NCBI GenBank assembly: GCA_013003465.1 | Contig: JABDIZ010000056.1 | Span: 1 to 11,361 of the forward strand | Direction of reading: 5' to 3' | Origin: Rhodothermaceae bacterium | GTDB taxonomy: Bacteria; Bacteroidota; Rhodothermia; Rhodothermales; Rubricoccaceae | DNA: 11,361 nucleotides | Part shown: positions 1 through 7,035 of the stretch, piece by piece | Layout of the letters: every line of letters starts with the position of its first letter | Position numbering within the stretch: the stretch's first letter is position 1 | Notes under the pieces: generated by a model | Told to the model about the DNA's origin: nothing | What the model saw: the letters and a program-made list of their open reading frames with translations, nothing else | The model's database searches: none | Program-made: the position numbers and the translations under genes

Positions 1-925
1 CCACTATGCCATCCCGCACGCGACGAGCGCGGTGCTCGCGCGCGAGATTCTCGATGGCGAGGGCCACCACGTGCCCGTCGTGACCACGCTGCATGGCACC
101 GACATCACGCTCGTCGGGCAGGACGTCTCCTACCGCCCCGTGGTCGAGCATTCGATCAACGCCTCCGACGGTGTCACGGCGGTCTCGGACTACCTCCGCT
201 CGGAGACACACAAGCATTTCAACATCGAACGTGGCATCGAGGTCATCCCCAACTTCGTGGACACGGCACGCTTCCGACGGACGCCGAAGGACCACTTCAA
301 ACAGGCGATCTGCCCGGAGGGCGAGAAGTTGCTCGTCCACGTCTCCAATTTCCGCGAGGTCAAACGCGCGCCCGATGTGGTACGCGTCTTTCACAGCCTC
401 TTCCATGCGGGCATCTGGCCCGAGGACCATCCCAAGCACGGGCAACCGGGCGGCGTCAAGTTGCTGCTCGTGGGTGATGGGCCGGACCGCGTGAGGGCGG
501 AAGAGTTGGCCCGCGACCTCGCCATTTACCATGAGATCCGCTTCCTCGGCAAGCAGGAACCCGTCGAAGAGATCCTCTCCATCGCCGACCTCTTCCTGAT
601 GCCGTCGGGTTCGGAGACGTTCGGCCTCGCGGCGCTCGAAGCGATGGCCTGCGGCGTCCCTGTCGTCTCGTCCGACATCGGCGGGCTGCCCGAGCTCAAC
701 ATCCACGGCGAGACCGGCTTTCTCTGCCCGCTCGCCGACATCGACGGTATGACGAACGCGGCGCATCAGATTCTGACCAATCCGGCGCTCCACGAAACCA
801 TGGCCCAGGCCGCGCTCGCTCGCGCCGAGATGTTCGACCTCGAGCGCATCGTGCCGCACTACGAGCGCTACTACCAGCAGGTCATGGACGAGCAAGCGGA
901 GGTGATGGCGAGGGTGCGCTCGTGA
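1..925 (+). CDS. bshA: N-acetyl-alpha-D-glucosaminyl L-malate synthase BshA, 5'-truncated
   Basis: This is a GT4-family, GT-B-fold glycosyltransferase. BshA catalyses the first step of bacillithiol synthesis, transferring GlcNAc from UDP-GlcNAc to L-malate in the cytoplasm. The frame is open from base 2, so the gene enters from the left edge: 307 residues are visible, and about 70-75 N-terminal residues are missing compared with the usual ~380. The visible part starts HYAIPHATSA, followed by VTTLHGTDITLVG, SDGVTAVSDYL and IEVIPNFVD, which together are the BshA signature rather than that of a generic GT4. The C-terminal Rossmann half has LLLVGDGP and the EX7E motif (E205 to E213 of the fragment, in SGSETFGLAALEAMACGVPVV). 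About 18 extra residues (HAGIWPEDHPKHGQPGG region) precede LLLVGDGP, a modest insertion. The stop codon overlaps the start of the next gene (GTGA), which implies translational coupling. Function is assigned by motif recognition; the identity is strong. Confidence 0.93.
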   Translation, partial: HYAIPHATSAVLAREILDGEGHHVPVVTTLHGTDITLVGQDVSYRPVVEHSINASDGVTAVSDYLRSETHKHFNIERGIEVIPNFVDTARFRRTPKDHFKQAICPEGEKLLVHVSNFREVKRAPDVVRVFHSLFHAGIWPEDHPKHGQPGGVKLLLVGDGPDRVRAEELARDLAIYHEIRFLGKQEPVEEILSIADLFLMPSGSETFGLAALEAMACGVPVVSSDIGGLPELNIHGETGFLCPLADIDGMTNAAHQILTNPALHETMAQAALARAEMFDLERIVPHYERYYQQVMDEQAEVMARVRS

Positions 926-2088
926 ACGACGGGATGACCCGGCAGACGGCCCGCGACGGGCGCGGCGTGATCCGCCCCGACGGCGACCGGGCGCTCCGGC
1001 CCGAGGCGCGCCAGCGCAACCTCATCTCGAAGAAGAAACCCGTCTACCCGGTCAGCGACTACCTCCTCGACTACCTCGCCCGCTACCGCCGCGTCGTCAC
1101 TGAGGGCGCCGACTACGACAGCCTCCTGCGCTACGCGGGCGCCATCCCGCTCTATGACGAGCAGGGCGGCGACACGCTCTGGAGCACGGTCTACTTCGGC
1201 CCGGCCGAACAGGCCGAGATCCACGACGCCCTCCGCCTCACCTACGCACTCCTCAAGTCGGACGGCGACCTCTCGACGGTCGAACACCTCTACATCGACC
1301 GCGTGGACCTGTGCCTCTACGGCAACACGCTGCCCTTCCGCGTCCGCATCGTCAACGCGCTCAACGAGAACTTCGACTACTTCTACATCAAACGGGTAGA
1401 CGCCAACCGTGTCTACGGCCTCGAACTGGAGCACATCCTCTCGCCCAACCGCATCAACTACCTCGTCCACGGCGACACGCTGGTTGAGGAGCACATCGTC
1501 GGCATCCCCGCCGACCAGTTCATCCGCGAGGCGATGCCCACCAACCGCTTCGACGAGGTGCGCCTGGCCAAAGAGTTCGTCAAGTTCAACGAGCGCTGCT
1601 TCGTCCGCCTCCTGGGCGACATGCATTCGGGCAACTTCGTGATCGACATCACGCCGGACTTCGAGAAGATGCAGTACCGGATGCGGCCCATCGACTTCGA
1701 CCAGCAAAGCCACCACTGGAAGAAGCAGGTTTACCTGCCGCAGTTCTTCCCGCAGAACAATTCGGTGATCGAACTCGGGATGAAGCACATGACGCCGCGG
1801 ACGATGGACCAGTACCAGCGCGAGGAGCGCGCGCTGATTGCCGGGCGCCTGCGCGCCAGCCACGGCCGCTACGGCGTGCTGATGGAGGTGATGCGCGAGG
1901 ATCTGATCGCTGAGCCGGAGAACGTGCAGCGCCTCGCCGAGCAGCTCGCCGAGCACTACGACGACCCCACGTTCCGCGCCTGTCCTACGATGGGCGAACT
2001 GGTCTTTGCCTCGCTGGAGCGACTGCTCCATGACCACAAACCGGCCAGTGCCTCGCTGCTCCAAGGCCTACCACTCGGCCGTGCCTAA
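922..2088 (+). CDS. Uncharacterised protein with kinase-like (APH-type) catalytic motifs
   Basis: A 388-residue, presumably cytoplasmic protein that I cannot assign to a named family. It has no signal peptide or membrane segment. The GTG start overlaps the bshA stop by 4 bp; an ATG four codons in (934) is an alternative. The second half carries what looks like the active site of the protein-kinase/aminoglycoside-phosphotransferase fold: a possible beta3 lysine in FYIKR (K157), a possible helix-C Glu (E168/E170), a hinge-like TLVEEHIVG (187-194), a catalytic loop LLGDMHSGNF (230-239, cf. HGDLHxGN) and a metal-binding IDFD (257-260, cf. IDFG/IDWE). The spacing of about 20 residues between the last two fits the fold. 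The N-terminal 145 residues match nothing I know; the first ~35 are Arg-rich and look disordered. Coupling to bshA suggests a role near bacillithiol metabolism or its control, which is inference. Alternatives are a pseudokinase or a small-molecule kinase. Confidence 0.85.
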   Translation: MNDGMTRQTARDGRGVIRPDGDRALRPEARQRNLISKKKPVYPVSDYLLDYLARYRRVVTEGADYDSLLRYAGAIPLYDEQGGDTLWSTVYFGPAEQAEIHDALRLTYALLKSDGDLSTVEHLYIDRVDLCLYGNTLPFRVRIVNALNENFDYFYIKRVDANRVYGLELEHILSPNRINYLVHGDTLVEEHIVGIPADQFIREAMPTNRFDEVRLAKEFVKFNERCFVRLLGDMHSGNFVIDITPDFEKMQYRMRPIDFDQQSHHWKKQVYLPQFFPQNNSVIELGMKHMTPRTMDQYQREERALIAGRLRASHGRYGVLMEVMREDLIAEPENVQRLAEQLAEHYDDPTFRACPTMGELVFASLERLLHDHKPASASLLQGLPLGRA

Positions 2089-2101
2089 CCGTTGCTTCGT
2101 C

Positions 2102-2830
2102 ATGCGTCGTGCTCTTTTCGTTCTGCTCGCCGTCGTGTTCGCCGCCTGCCAGGAGGCCCCACCGCCCGAGGACGCACCAGCTCCGGTGACGACCGTGGCC
2201 GACAACGCGCGCATCCGCACGGCTGCGTTCGTCGCCGTGGACGGGGTCTACAACAGCGAGTTGATGGCGCCCTACGACGTCTTCCACCATTCCCTCTTTC
2301 GTGACTCGCTGGACTACATCCGCCCTTTCGTCGTCTCACCCGATGGCGAACCCGTGATCACGTTCGAAGGCCTGACCGTCGCAGCGCACTACAGCTTCGC
2401 CGACGCGCCACCTGCTGACATCCTCGTGATCCCGAGCGCCGAAGGCAGCATGACGACGGACCTCGAAGACGAACCGTTCATCGGCTGGCTCCGCGAGGCC
2501 GTAGACCGCGCCGAATGGGTCGTCACCGTCTGCGACGGCGCGTTTCCCCTCGCCGCCACGGGTGCTTTGGACGGCCGTGTGGCGACCACCTTCCCAAGCG
2601 ACCGCGCTGCCCTCGCCGCGCAGTTCTCCGCCGTGGATGTGCGTGACGACGTGCGCCTCGTCGTGGACGGGAAGTTCATTACCTCGGTCGGCGGCGGGAT
2701 GAGCTACGAGCCGGCGTTCTACCTCGTGGAGCGCCTCTACGGCCTCGAACACGCGCGCCTCAGCGCCGAGGGCCTCGTCTGGCCCTGGGACCTCGATACC
2801 GTCCCGCACGTCATTGCTGGCACGGAGTAG
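2102..2830 (+). CDS. DJ-1/PfpI-like (class I glutamine amidotransferase-like) lipoprotein
   Basis: A 242-residue protein. The ATG at 2102 is preferred over upstream in-frame codons because it places a signal peptide first (MRRALFVLLAVVFAAC) with a lipobox-like FAAC, C16 being the predicted lipidated residue, followed by an acidic/Pro-rich tether. The mature part is a DJ-1/PfpI domain most like the N-terminal domain of GlxA-type AraC regulators and isonitrile hydratases: DGVYNSELMAPYDVF (E53 in the place of the conserved acid), ADILVIPSAEG, and the nucleophile elbow VTVCDGAFPLAATGALDG with C144, then ATTF. There is no helix-turn-helix, so it is not a regulator. Family members include chaperone/deglycase, hydratase and protease-like proteins, so the substrate is unknown. 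It lies 13 bp after the kinase-like gene without a visible Shine-Dalgarno, and is probably the last gene of that operon. It would act in the periplasm or at the outer membrane. Confidence 0.85.
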   Translation: MRRALFVLLAVVFAACQEAPPPEDAPAPVTTVADNARIRTAAFVAVDGVYNSELMAPYDVFHHSLFRDSLDYIRPFVVSPDGEPVITFEGLTVAAHYSFADAPPADILVIPSAEGSMTTDLEDEPFIGWLREAVDRAEWVVTVCDGAFPLAATGALDGRVATTFPSDRAALAAQFSAVDVRDDVRLVVDGKFITSVGGGMSYEPAFYLVERLYGLEHARLSAEGLVWPWDLDTVPHVIAGTE

Positions 2831-2839
2831 CCTGTTCGC

Positions 2840-3874
2840 CTAACCCGCGTAGCGAAATGGATGCGACGCACCGTTGAGCCGCGCCTGCATTCGAAGGAAA
2901 GAGTGACCGCGCTTTATGTGGAGAAAGAGGTTGACGCCCTCAGGCTCTTGCCCGATGCGCACGTCCTCGTCCGCCACGCCGCAACTCCGAGCCAGGGCAC
3001 GTAGGGCGTCCTCGTCGCGGTAGTAGAGATCCCACTCCCCAATCACCTCCATGTAGTCACGCGTGGTGTTCTTCCTGGAGAAGTTGCCGATGACAAGTTC
3101 ACCTTCATCGTCGAGCATGGCAAGCAAGCGCTCGAGCAGAAAGATGAAACCCTTGTCGCCGAAATAGTCAAACAGGCCTGCCGACCAGATCAGCCGGTAG
3201 CGCACATCGGAGGTGAAGCGTAGCGCGTTGGCTTCGTGGAACGTGGCCCGGTCATGATAGGGTGCGCACAATGCCTCCGCGTACGCAATGGCCTTCGGGT
3301 CGGCGTCGATGCACTCGACGGTTACGCGCGGGTCGCGGCCATTGCCCTGGAAAAACTCGAACAGGTCGCGCGCAGGCCCACTGGCCACATTGAGCACCGG
3401 AAGAGAGTCCGTACCTGGGACAGACGCGACGAGGGCATGCAGGAGATCGATGAAGTACGCTTTCCGGTTGCGGACGGCGCGTGGGGCGGCCTGGGTGTGG
3501 AAGTAGAGGTCCCAGTTTCGAAGGTGCGGGTCGTCGGTGATGTGCTCGCGATAGATCCGGTCGATGATCTCGTAGTCGCCCGGGTAGCCATGTGGTTTGC
3601 GCAGCCCCAGCCCCTGGTTGGTTTCGAGCGAAAGCGCGCGGCCAAAGGCCTCGTGCAGCATGTGCAGTTCCTCCTTGGTCATCCGCTCGGTGCGCAGTTC
3701 CATCGCCACATAAGTCAGCCAGCGCTCGAAGGAGGCGTAGTGGCGGGGTTCGGGTCCACCCTGCGCCACCATCTTCTTGATGTAGTCGAGGTGAGGATCG
3801 AGACGGAAGGCTGCTCCTGGCTTAACCAGGAGATGCATCCCGAGATCGGAAAGAGGTGGGACCGAACGATGCAC
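2840..3874 (-). CDS. Class I SAM-dependent methyltransferase, PhcB-like
   Basis: A 344-residue predicted cytoplasmic methyltransferase. An N-terminal helical region (about 20-155) carries KPHGYPGDYEIIDRIY (93-108), a motif I associate with proteins annotated as 3-hydroxypalmitic acid methyl ester synthases (PhcB family). The Rossmann domain follows: motif I VLNVASGPARD (160-170), acidic post-I ECIDADPKA with D190/D192 for the SAM ribose, RLIWSAGLFDYFGD (227-240), LVIGNF (260-265) and WDLYYRDEDAL (281-291). PhcB makes fatty-acid methyl ester quorum signals in Ralstonia; the substrate here is not shown by sequence. The GTG start at 3874 lies 5 bp after the histidine kinase stop, so the two are almost certainly co-transcribed. 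ATG at 3838 is an alternative start and removes 12 residues. No Shine-Dalgarno is visible at either. The stop (TAG) lies 9 bp from the convergent lipoprotein gene. Confidence 0.85.
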   Translation of the reverse strand: MHRSVPPLSDLGMHLLVKPGAAFRLDPHLDYIKKMVAQGGPEPRHYASFERWLTYVAMELRTERMTKEELHMLHEAFGRALSLETNQGLGLRKPHGYPGDYEIIDRIYREHITDDPHLRNWDLYFHTQAAPRAVRNRKAYFIDLLHALVASVPGTDSLPVLNVASGPARDLFEFFQGNGRDPRVTVECIDADPKAIAYAEALCAPYHDRATFHEANALRFTSDVRYRLIWSAGLFDYFGDKGFIFLLERLLAMLDDEGELVIGNFSRKNTTRDYMEVIGEWDLYYRDEDALRALARSCGVADEDVRIGQEPEGVNLFLHIKRGHSFLRMQARLNGASHPFRYAG

Positions 3875-3879
3875 AGGGG

Positions 3880-5964
3880 TTACCCAGGGTGGGGGACGGC
3901 CTCGAGAGGCCCGGAGGGTACAAGGCGATCGGTCGGAAAGAGGCGAGGAAAGAGGCGGAGGAGTTGCTCCTTGGTAAAGGGCTTGGCGAGGTAGTGATCG
4001 AAGCCGGCGGCCCGGAAGCGCTCCTCGTCCCCGGGCATCGCGTAGGCCGTCAGGGCCACGCTCGGGGTCTGTGCGTAGCGCGGCGTCTGCCGCAACGCGT
4101 GGAGGAGGTCCACGCCGTCCATTCGGTCGCCGAGGTTGATATCGAGCAGGAGGGCATCGAAGGTGGTCGCCTCGGCAAGCGCCAGCGCCGAGGACGGGTC
4201 GGCCGCTACCTCGACTTCGCAGAACTCCGCGAGCCGAAGCCGGATAAGTGCCCGCGTGCTGGGGTTGTCCTCGACGAGCAGAACCCGTTTGCGATCGGTG
4301 TTCGCAGGTTCCGGCCGACCCGCCGAGGCGCGCGGCATCGGCGTAACCCGAGGGAAGACGACAACGAAGGTGGTTCCCTGGCCCTTGGTGCTCTCGACGC
4401 CAATGGTCGCGTCCATCAGCTCGACCAGCCGCTTGGTGATGGCGAGGCCCAGACCGCTTCCCTCATACGAGCGCGCGAGGCCTGTCGATTCCTGCTGGAA
4501 CTCCTCGAAGAGACGAGGCAAGAAGTCCTCGGCGATCCCGACCCCGGTATCCTGCACCTGCAACCGTACGTGCGCGGCCGTGGCCTCAACCACGATGCGC
4601 ACCTCGCCGAACTCCGTGAACTTGATGGCGTTGCCGACGAGGTTGTTGACGATCCGCCCCAGGCAGGCTGCATCGACCGAGATGTAGGCGGGTGCAACGC
4701 GATACACCGTCTGTAGCGCAATCCCCTTCTGCTCGGCGAGGGGGTTCAGGTAGCCCGCGGCCTCCTTGAGATGCTCCACGAGGTCGAGGGTCTGCAGCTC
4801 CAGCGAGGGCTGCCCTCCTTCCAGCTGGGCAAGGCCCAGCACGGAGTTGACGGTCTCGTGGAGGCGGCGCGCACCGCTCAAGATGACATCGGCGTGCTCC
4901 TTGAGCGAGCCCGTGGCCTCCTCCGAGAGAATCTCGGAAAATCCGAGGATAGAGGTGAGCGGCGTCCGGAGCTCATGGCTCATGTTGTTGAGCAGGCTCG
5001 TCTTCAGGCGCAAGAGTTCTTCAGCCCGCTCCTTGGCCTGGATCAGTTGCTGCTCGTACCGATGGCGGCGGAAGATGCACTGGATCACCGGGCGCCCGTC
5101 GATGTCGACGCGGCTCGCGCTGAGGTCGACAGGAATGGGCTCGCCACTTTCCCCGACGATGAAGAGGTCCTCGGTGATGGGCTCCTCCCCGAACACGTGC
5201 GCATCGAGGAGGGCCGCGTAGTGATCCCGATCCGGTTCGGGAAAAAGGTCGCGCAAGCGCATGCGCCGGAACGCCTCGAGCGATTGGCCGGTGAACTCGA
5301 GTGCCTTCTGATTGGCGTCGAGGAGGCGACCCGTGTCCGGTTCAGCGATGAAAATCGCGTCGCTGGCCGCGTTCATGAGCGTGTGGTAGCGATGCTCGGA
5401 CGCCACGACTAGCTCCTCCGCCTTGATCTTCGCATAGGCCACCACATAGATGACGAGGGCTGTTGAGGCGGCACAGGCCCACACGATCCAGACGTTCGCC
5501 CCGGGCTCGGACACGAACAGGCCAGCAACCACCGTGAGCGCCACCGTGAAGAGGAGGTAGCGCTGGAGCGGCGCGATATGCGCCCGCAACCCCAGGCTGA
5601 ATGCAATCCCCATCCCCGTGATCGCGAACAGCATCCCCATGGTGTACTGATAGGAGAAGTCGTTCCAGGTGGTCAGCCCGATGATGAAGACGATGAGGAG
5701 GTAGAAGTACCCCCGGACCAACGCAATGAAGTTCTCCTCGACCCACCGGACCATGTAGGATAGGGAGAGCAGCAACAGGGCTGCTACCGAGAGCACGAGC
5801 CGTGCCCAGAGCGGATCGAAGGCTTCGGGGTCAGTGATCTGATAGACCAACCCAAAGACTGGGTTGAGCACGCTCGCCATCACGCAGAAGATGCGGTACG
5901 TGTCCCGGTGCACGTCCGCTGAGTCGCCCCACCGTGAGAATATGTACGGGCTCCCGCGTAGCAT
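3880..5964 (-). CDS. Membrane hybrid sensor histidine kinase: 6TM-PAS-HisKA-HATPase-REC
   Basis: A 694-residue hybrid kinase from the ATG at 5964. Six hydrophobic segments (about 24-43, 54-72, 86-102, 106-125, 136-151, 157-177) form a membrane sensor with very short loops, so the ligand is probably hydrophobic or sensed within the bilayer. A PAS domain follows (about 192-300), then a short coiled linker, HisKA with the phospho-acceptor H330 in NNMSHELRTPL, and HATPase_c with N box NNLVGNAIKF (440-449), G1 DTGVGI (472-477) and G2 GSGLGLAITKR. The C-terminal receiver (about 559-675) has the acidic pair E565/D566, acceptor D608 in LLLDINL, T639 and K661 in AKPF; all key residues are present. There is no HPt or DNA-binding output, so phosphate must pass to an unlinked partner or the receiver acts in cis. 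A frame extension to a GTG at 6105 adds 47 residues without membrane or domain character and is not favoured. It sits directly upstream of the PhcB-like methyltransferase. Confidence 0.9.
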   Translation of the reverse strand: MLRGSPYIFSRWGDSADVHRDTYRIFCVMASVLNPVFGLVYQITDPEAFDPLWARLVLSVAALLLLSLSYMVRWVEENFIALVRGYFYLLIVFIIGLTTWNDFSYQYTMGMLFAITGMGIAFSLGLRAHIAPLQRYLLFTVALTVVAGLFVSEPGANVWIVWACAASTALVIYVVAYAKIKAEELVVASEHRYHTLMNAASDAIFIAEPDTGRLLDANQKALEFTGQSLEAFRRMRLRDLFPEPDRDHYAALLDAHVFGEEPITEDLFIVGESGEPIPVDLSASRVDIDGRPVIQCIFRRHRYEQQLIQAKERAEELLRLKTSLLNNMSHELRTPLTSILGFSEILSEEATGSLKEHADVILSGARRLHETVNSVLGLAQLEGGQPSLELQTLDLVEHLKEAAGYLNPLAEQKGIALQTVYRVAPAYISVDAACLGRIVNNLVGNAIKFTEFGEVRIVVEATAAHVRLQVQDTGVGIAEDFLPRLFEEFQQESTGLARSYEGSGLGLAITKRLVELMDATIGVESTKGQGTTFVVVFPRVTPMPRASAGRPEPANTDRKRVLLVEDNPSTRALIRLRLAEFCEVEVAADPSSALALAEATTFDALLLDINLGDRMDGVDLLHALRQTPRYAQTPSVALTAYAMPGDEERFRAAGFDHYLAKPFTKEQLLRLFPRLFPTDRLVPSGPLEAVPHPG

Positions 5965-6273
5965 TGGCTGAGTTAACGAGGCGAATACCGTGGCAAACCG
6001 CCGAGATTGCCCCAAAGAGGCCGATCTGGTAATCGTCCCCTGCCCAGGCCACCTTAAACCGGGCGATCGAGCCACATAGTGTGCAAGAACGCGGGCGAGG
6101 CGCACGGACCGGTCGGGCTCAGCGCTGCGCTAGGTGCCGATGGTGGCTCGCCGCCGCGTTCGGGACCACACTCGCGAATCTCACTCCAAGCACGCGCATC
6201 GGGTCGCCTGCAAGCGGCTGGGCATCCCCTCAAGCCCGTCACGGTGTCCGCCGCAGATCCTCGTCGTGGGATC
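5965..6273. other. Non-coding gap between hydrolase and sensor kinase genes
   Basis: 309 bp between two minus-strand genes. Short open frames exist on both strands, but their translations are Arg/Ser/Pro/Ala-rich with no recognisable motif, as expected from random GC-rich DNA. It should contain the promoter of the sensor kinase operon; I see no convincing Bacteroidota-type -33/-7 pair. A GATCC/GGATC pair (6256-6260 and 6269-6273) just past the hydrolase stop could form a small hairpin but has no T tract. No tRNA or other RNA fold is recognised. Confidence 0.5.
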
Positions 6274-6936
6274 CTAGGCGGCGTGCGCGCCTGTCAGGAA
6301 CGGATTCGTCTCGTGCTCGCGGCCTACCGTCGTAGCGGGGCCGTGGCCGGAGTAGACGACGGTGTCATCCGGCAGCGTGAGGAACTGCGTGCGGATCGAG
6401 TCGAGGAGGACGGGCATGGAGCCTTCCCACAGGTCCGTGCGGCCGATGGAGCCCTGGAAGAGCACGTCGCCGCCGAGGACGAAGCCATCGGCCGCGTTGT
6501 AAAAGCTAACGGAGCCGGGCGAGTGGCCGGGCGTGTGCAGCACCGAGAACGATCCGCTGCCGAGTTCGATCACTTCGCCCTCCTCCAAAAAATGCGTCGG
6601 CGCAGGCGGGGGCGTGATGCGGACGCCGAACAACTCGGCCTGGACGGGCGCATGGTCGAGGAGCGGCAGATCGGCGCGGTGGAGTTGCCAGCCGCCGTGG
6701 TCGGCCTCAGCCCCGTAGCGCTCGGCGAAGAAGGCACAGCCGAAAATGTGATCGATGTGCGCGTGCGTGAGCAGCAGGTGGCGCACCCGCAGGTCCTGCG
6801 CGTCGAGGTAGTCGAGCACGGCCTGGCGCTCGGCGGGCGTCGTCGTGCCGGGATCGATGAGTGCGGCCTCGCCATCGCCATGGACGATGTAGCAGTTCTC
6901 AGCGAACGGGCTGACGACGAAGGATTGAACAGTCAT
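6274..6936 (-). CDS. MBL-fold metallo-hydrolase, glyoxalase II-like
   Basis: A 220-residue cytoplasmic metallo-beta-lactamase-fold hydrolase of the short glyoxalase II/YcbL-like group, which act on thioesters such as S-lactoylglutathione or analogues; the substrate here is unproven. All metal ligands are visible: H58-x-H60-x-D62-H63 in LLTHAHIDH, H138 in HTPGHSPG, bridging D157 in LGGDVLF and H198 in YSGHGP. The N-terminus MTVQSFVVSPFAENCYIV and the C-terminal NPFL are typical of the group. I chose the ATG at 6936; the in-frame ATG at 6966 adds only ten residues encoded by the upstream repeat and is less likely. It is divergent from the LPS permease gene across a 97 bp inverted repeat. In a bacillithiol producer a thioester of bacillithiol would be a reasonable substrate, which is inference only. 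Confidence 0.92.
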   Translation of the reverse strand: MTVQSFVVSPFAENCYIVHGDGEAALIDPGTTTPAERQAVLDYLDAQDLRVRHLLLTHAHIDHIFGCAFFAERYGAEADHGGWQLHRADLPLLDHAPVQAELFGVRITPPPAPTHFLEEGEVIELGSGSFSVLHTPGHSPGSVSFYNAADGFVLGGDVLFQGSIGRTDLWEGSMPVLLDSIRTQFLTLPDDTVVYSGHGPATTVGREHETNPFLTGAHAA

Positions 6937-6940
6937 GCGG

Positions 6941-7035
6941 ATCGGTTCATCGGGAGAGTGGTTCATCGGAAGATCGGAAGACGAGGCGGTGATCGCCCTG
7001 TAATCTTCCGATCTTCCGTCAATCAATGAACCGAT
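6941..7035. repeat. Nested inverted duplication between divergent genes
   Basis: Outer arms ATCGGTTCAT (6941-6950) and ATGAACCGAT (7026-7035) are perfect 10 bp complements. Inner arms CGGAAGATCGGAAGA (6967-6981) and TCTTCCGATCTTCCG (7004-7018) are perfect 15 bp complements, each containing a tandem 8-mer (CGGAAGAT). The centre has GGCG (6985-6988) and CGCC (6994-6997) with a 5-base loop. Spacers between inner and outer arms differ (16 and 7 bp). A further copy of GGTTCATCGG lies at 6960-6969, duplicating the one at 6944-6953. The right outer arm overlaps the ATG of the permease gene, and the left arm ends 4 bp before that of the hydrolase gene. Confidence 0.9.

Noticed and set aside
871..2064. 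A 397-codon open frame antisense to the kinase-like gene.
   Set aside because: Its translation is Val/Asp/Glu/Arg/Ala-rich without motifs, and it lies opposite a gene with clear catalytic motifs. Long antisense frames are expected in GC-rich DNA with this codon bias.
2831..2839. Possible shared terminator between the convergent lipoprotein and methyltransferase genes.
   Set aside because: Only 9 bp separate the two stop codons and no stem with a T tract is visible around them.
3856..5412. Several long plus-strand frames opposite the sensor kinase.
   Set aside because: They are shadows of the kinase reading frame; the minus-strand protein has complete HisKA, HATPase and REC motifs.
6971..7014. 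AGATCGGAAGA and its complement TCTTCCGATCT match the first 11 bases of the common Illumina adapter, suggesting assembly contamination.
   Set aside because: The match stops at 11 bases on both sides (the next adapter bases do not follow), and the 11-mer sits inside a longer, self-consistent 15 bp inverted repeat with tandem 8-mers. A real genomic repeat is more likely, though read trimming could damage this spot.
6079..7029. A 316-codon plus-strand frame covering the hydrolase gene and the gap beside it.
   Set aside because: Most of it is antisense to the metallo-hydrolase with its complete metal-ligand set, and the translation shows no domain.
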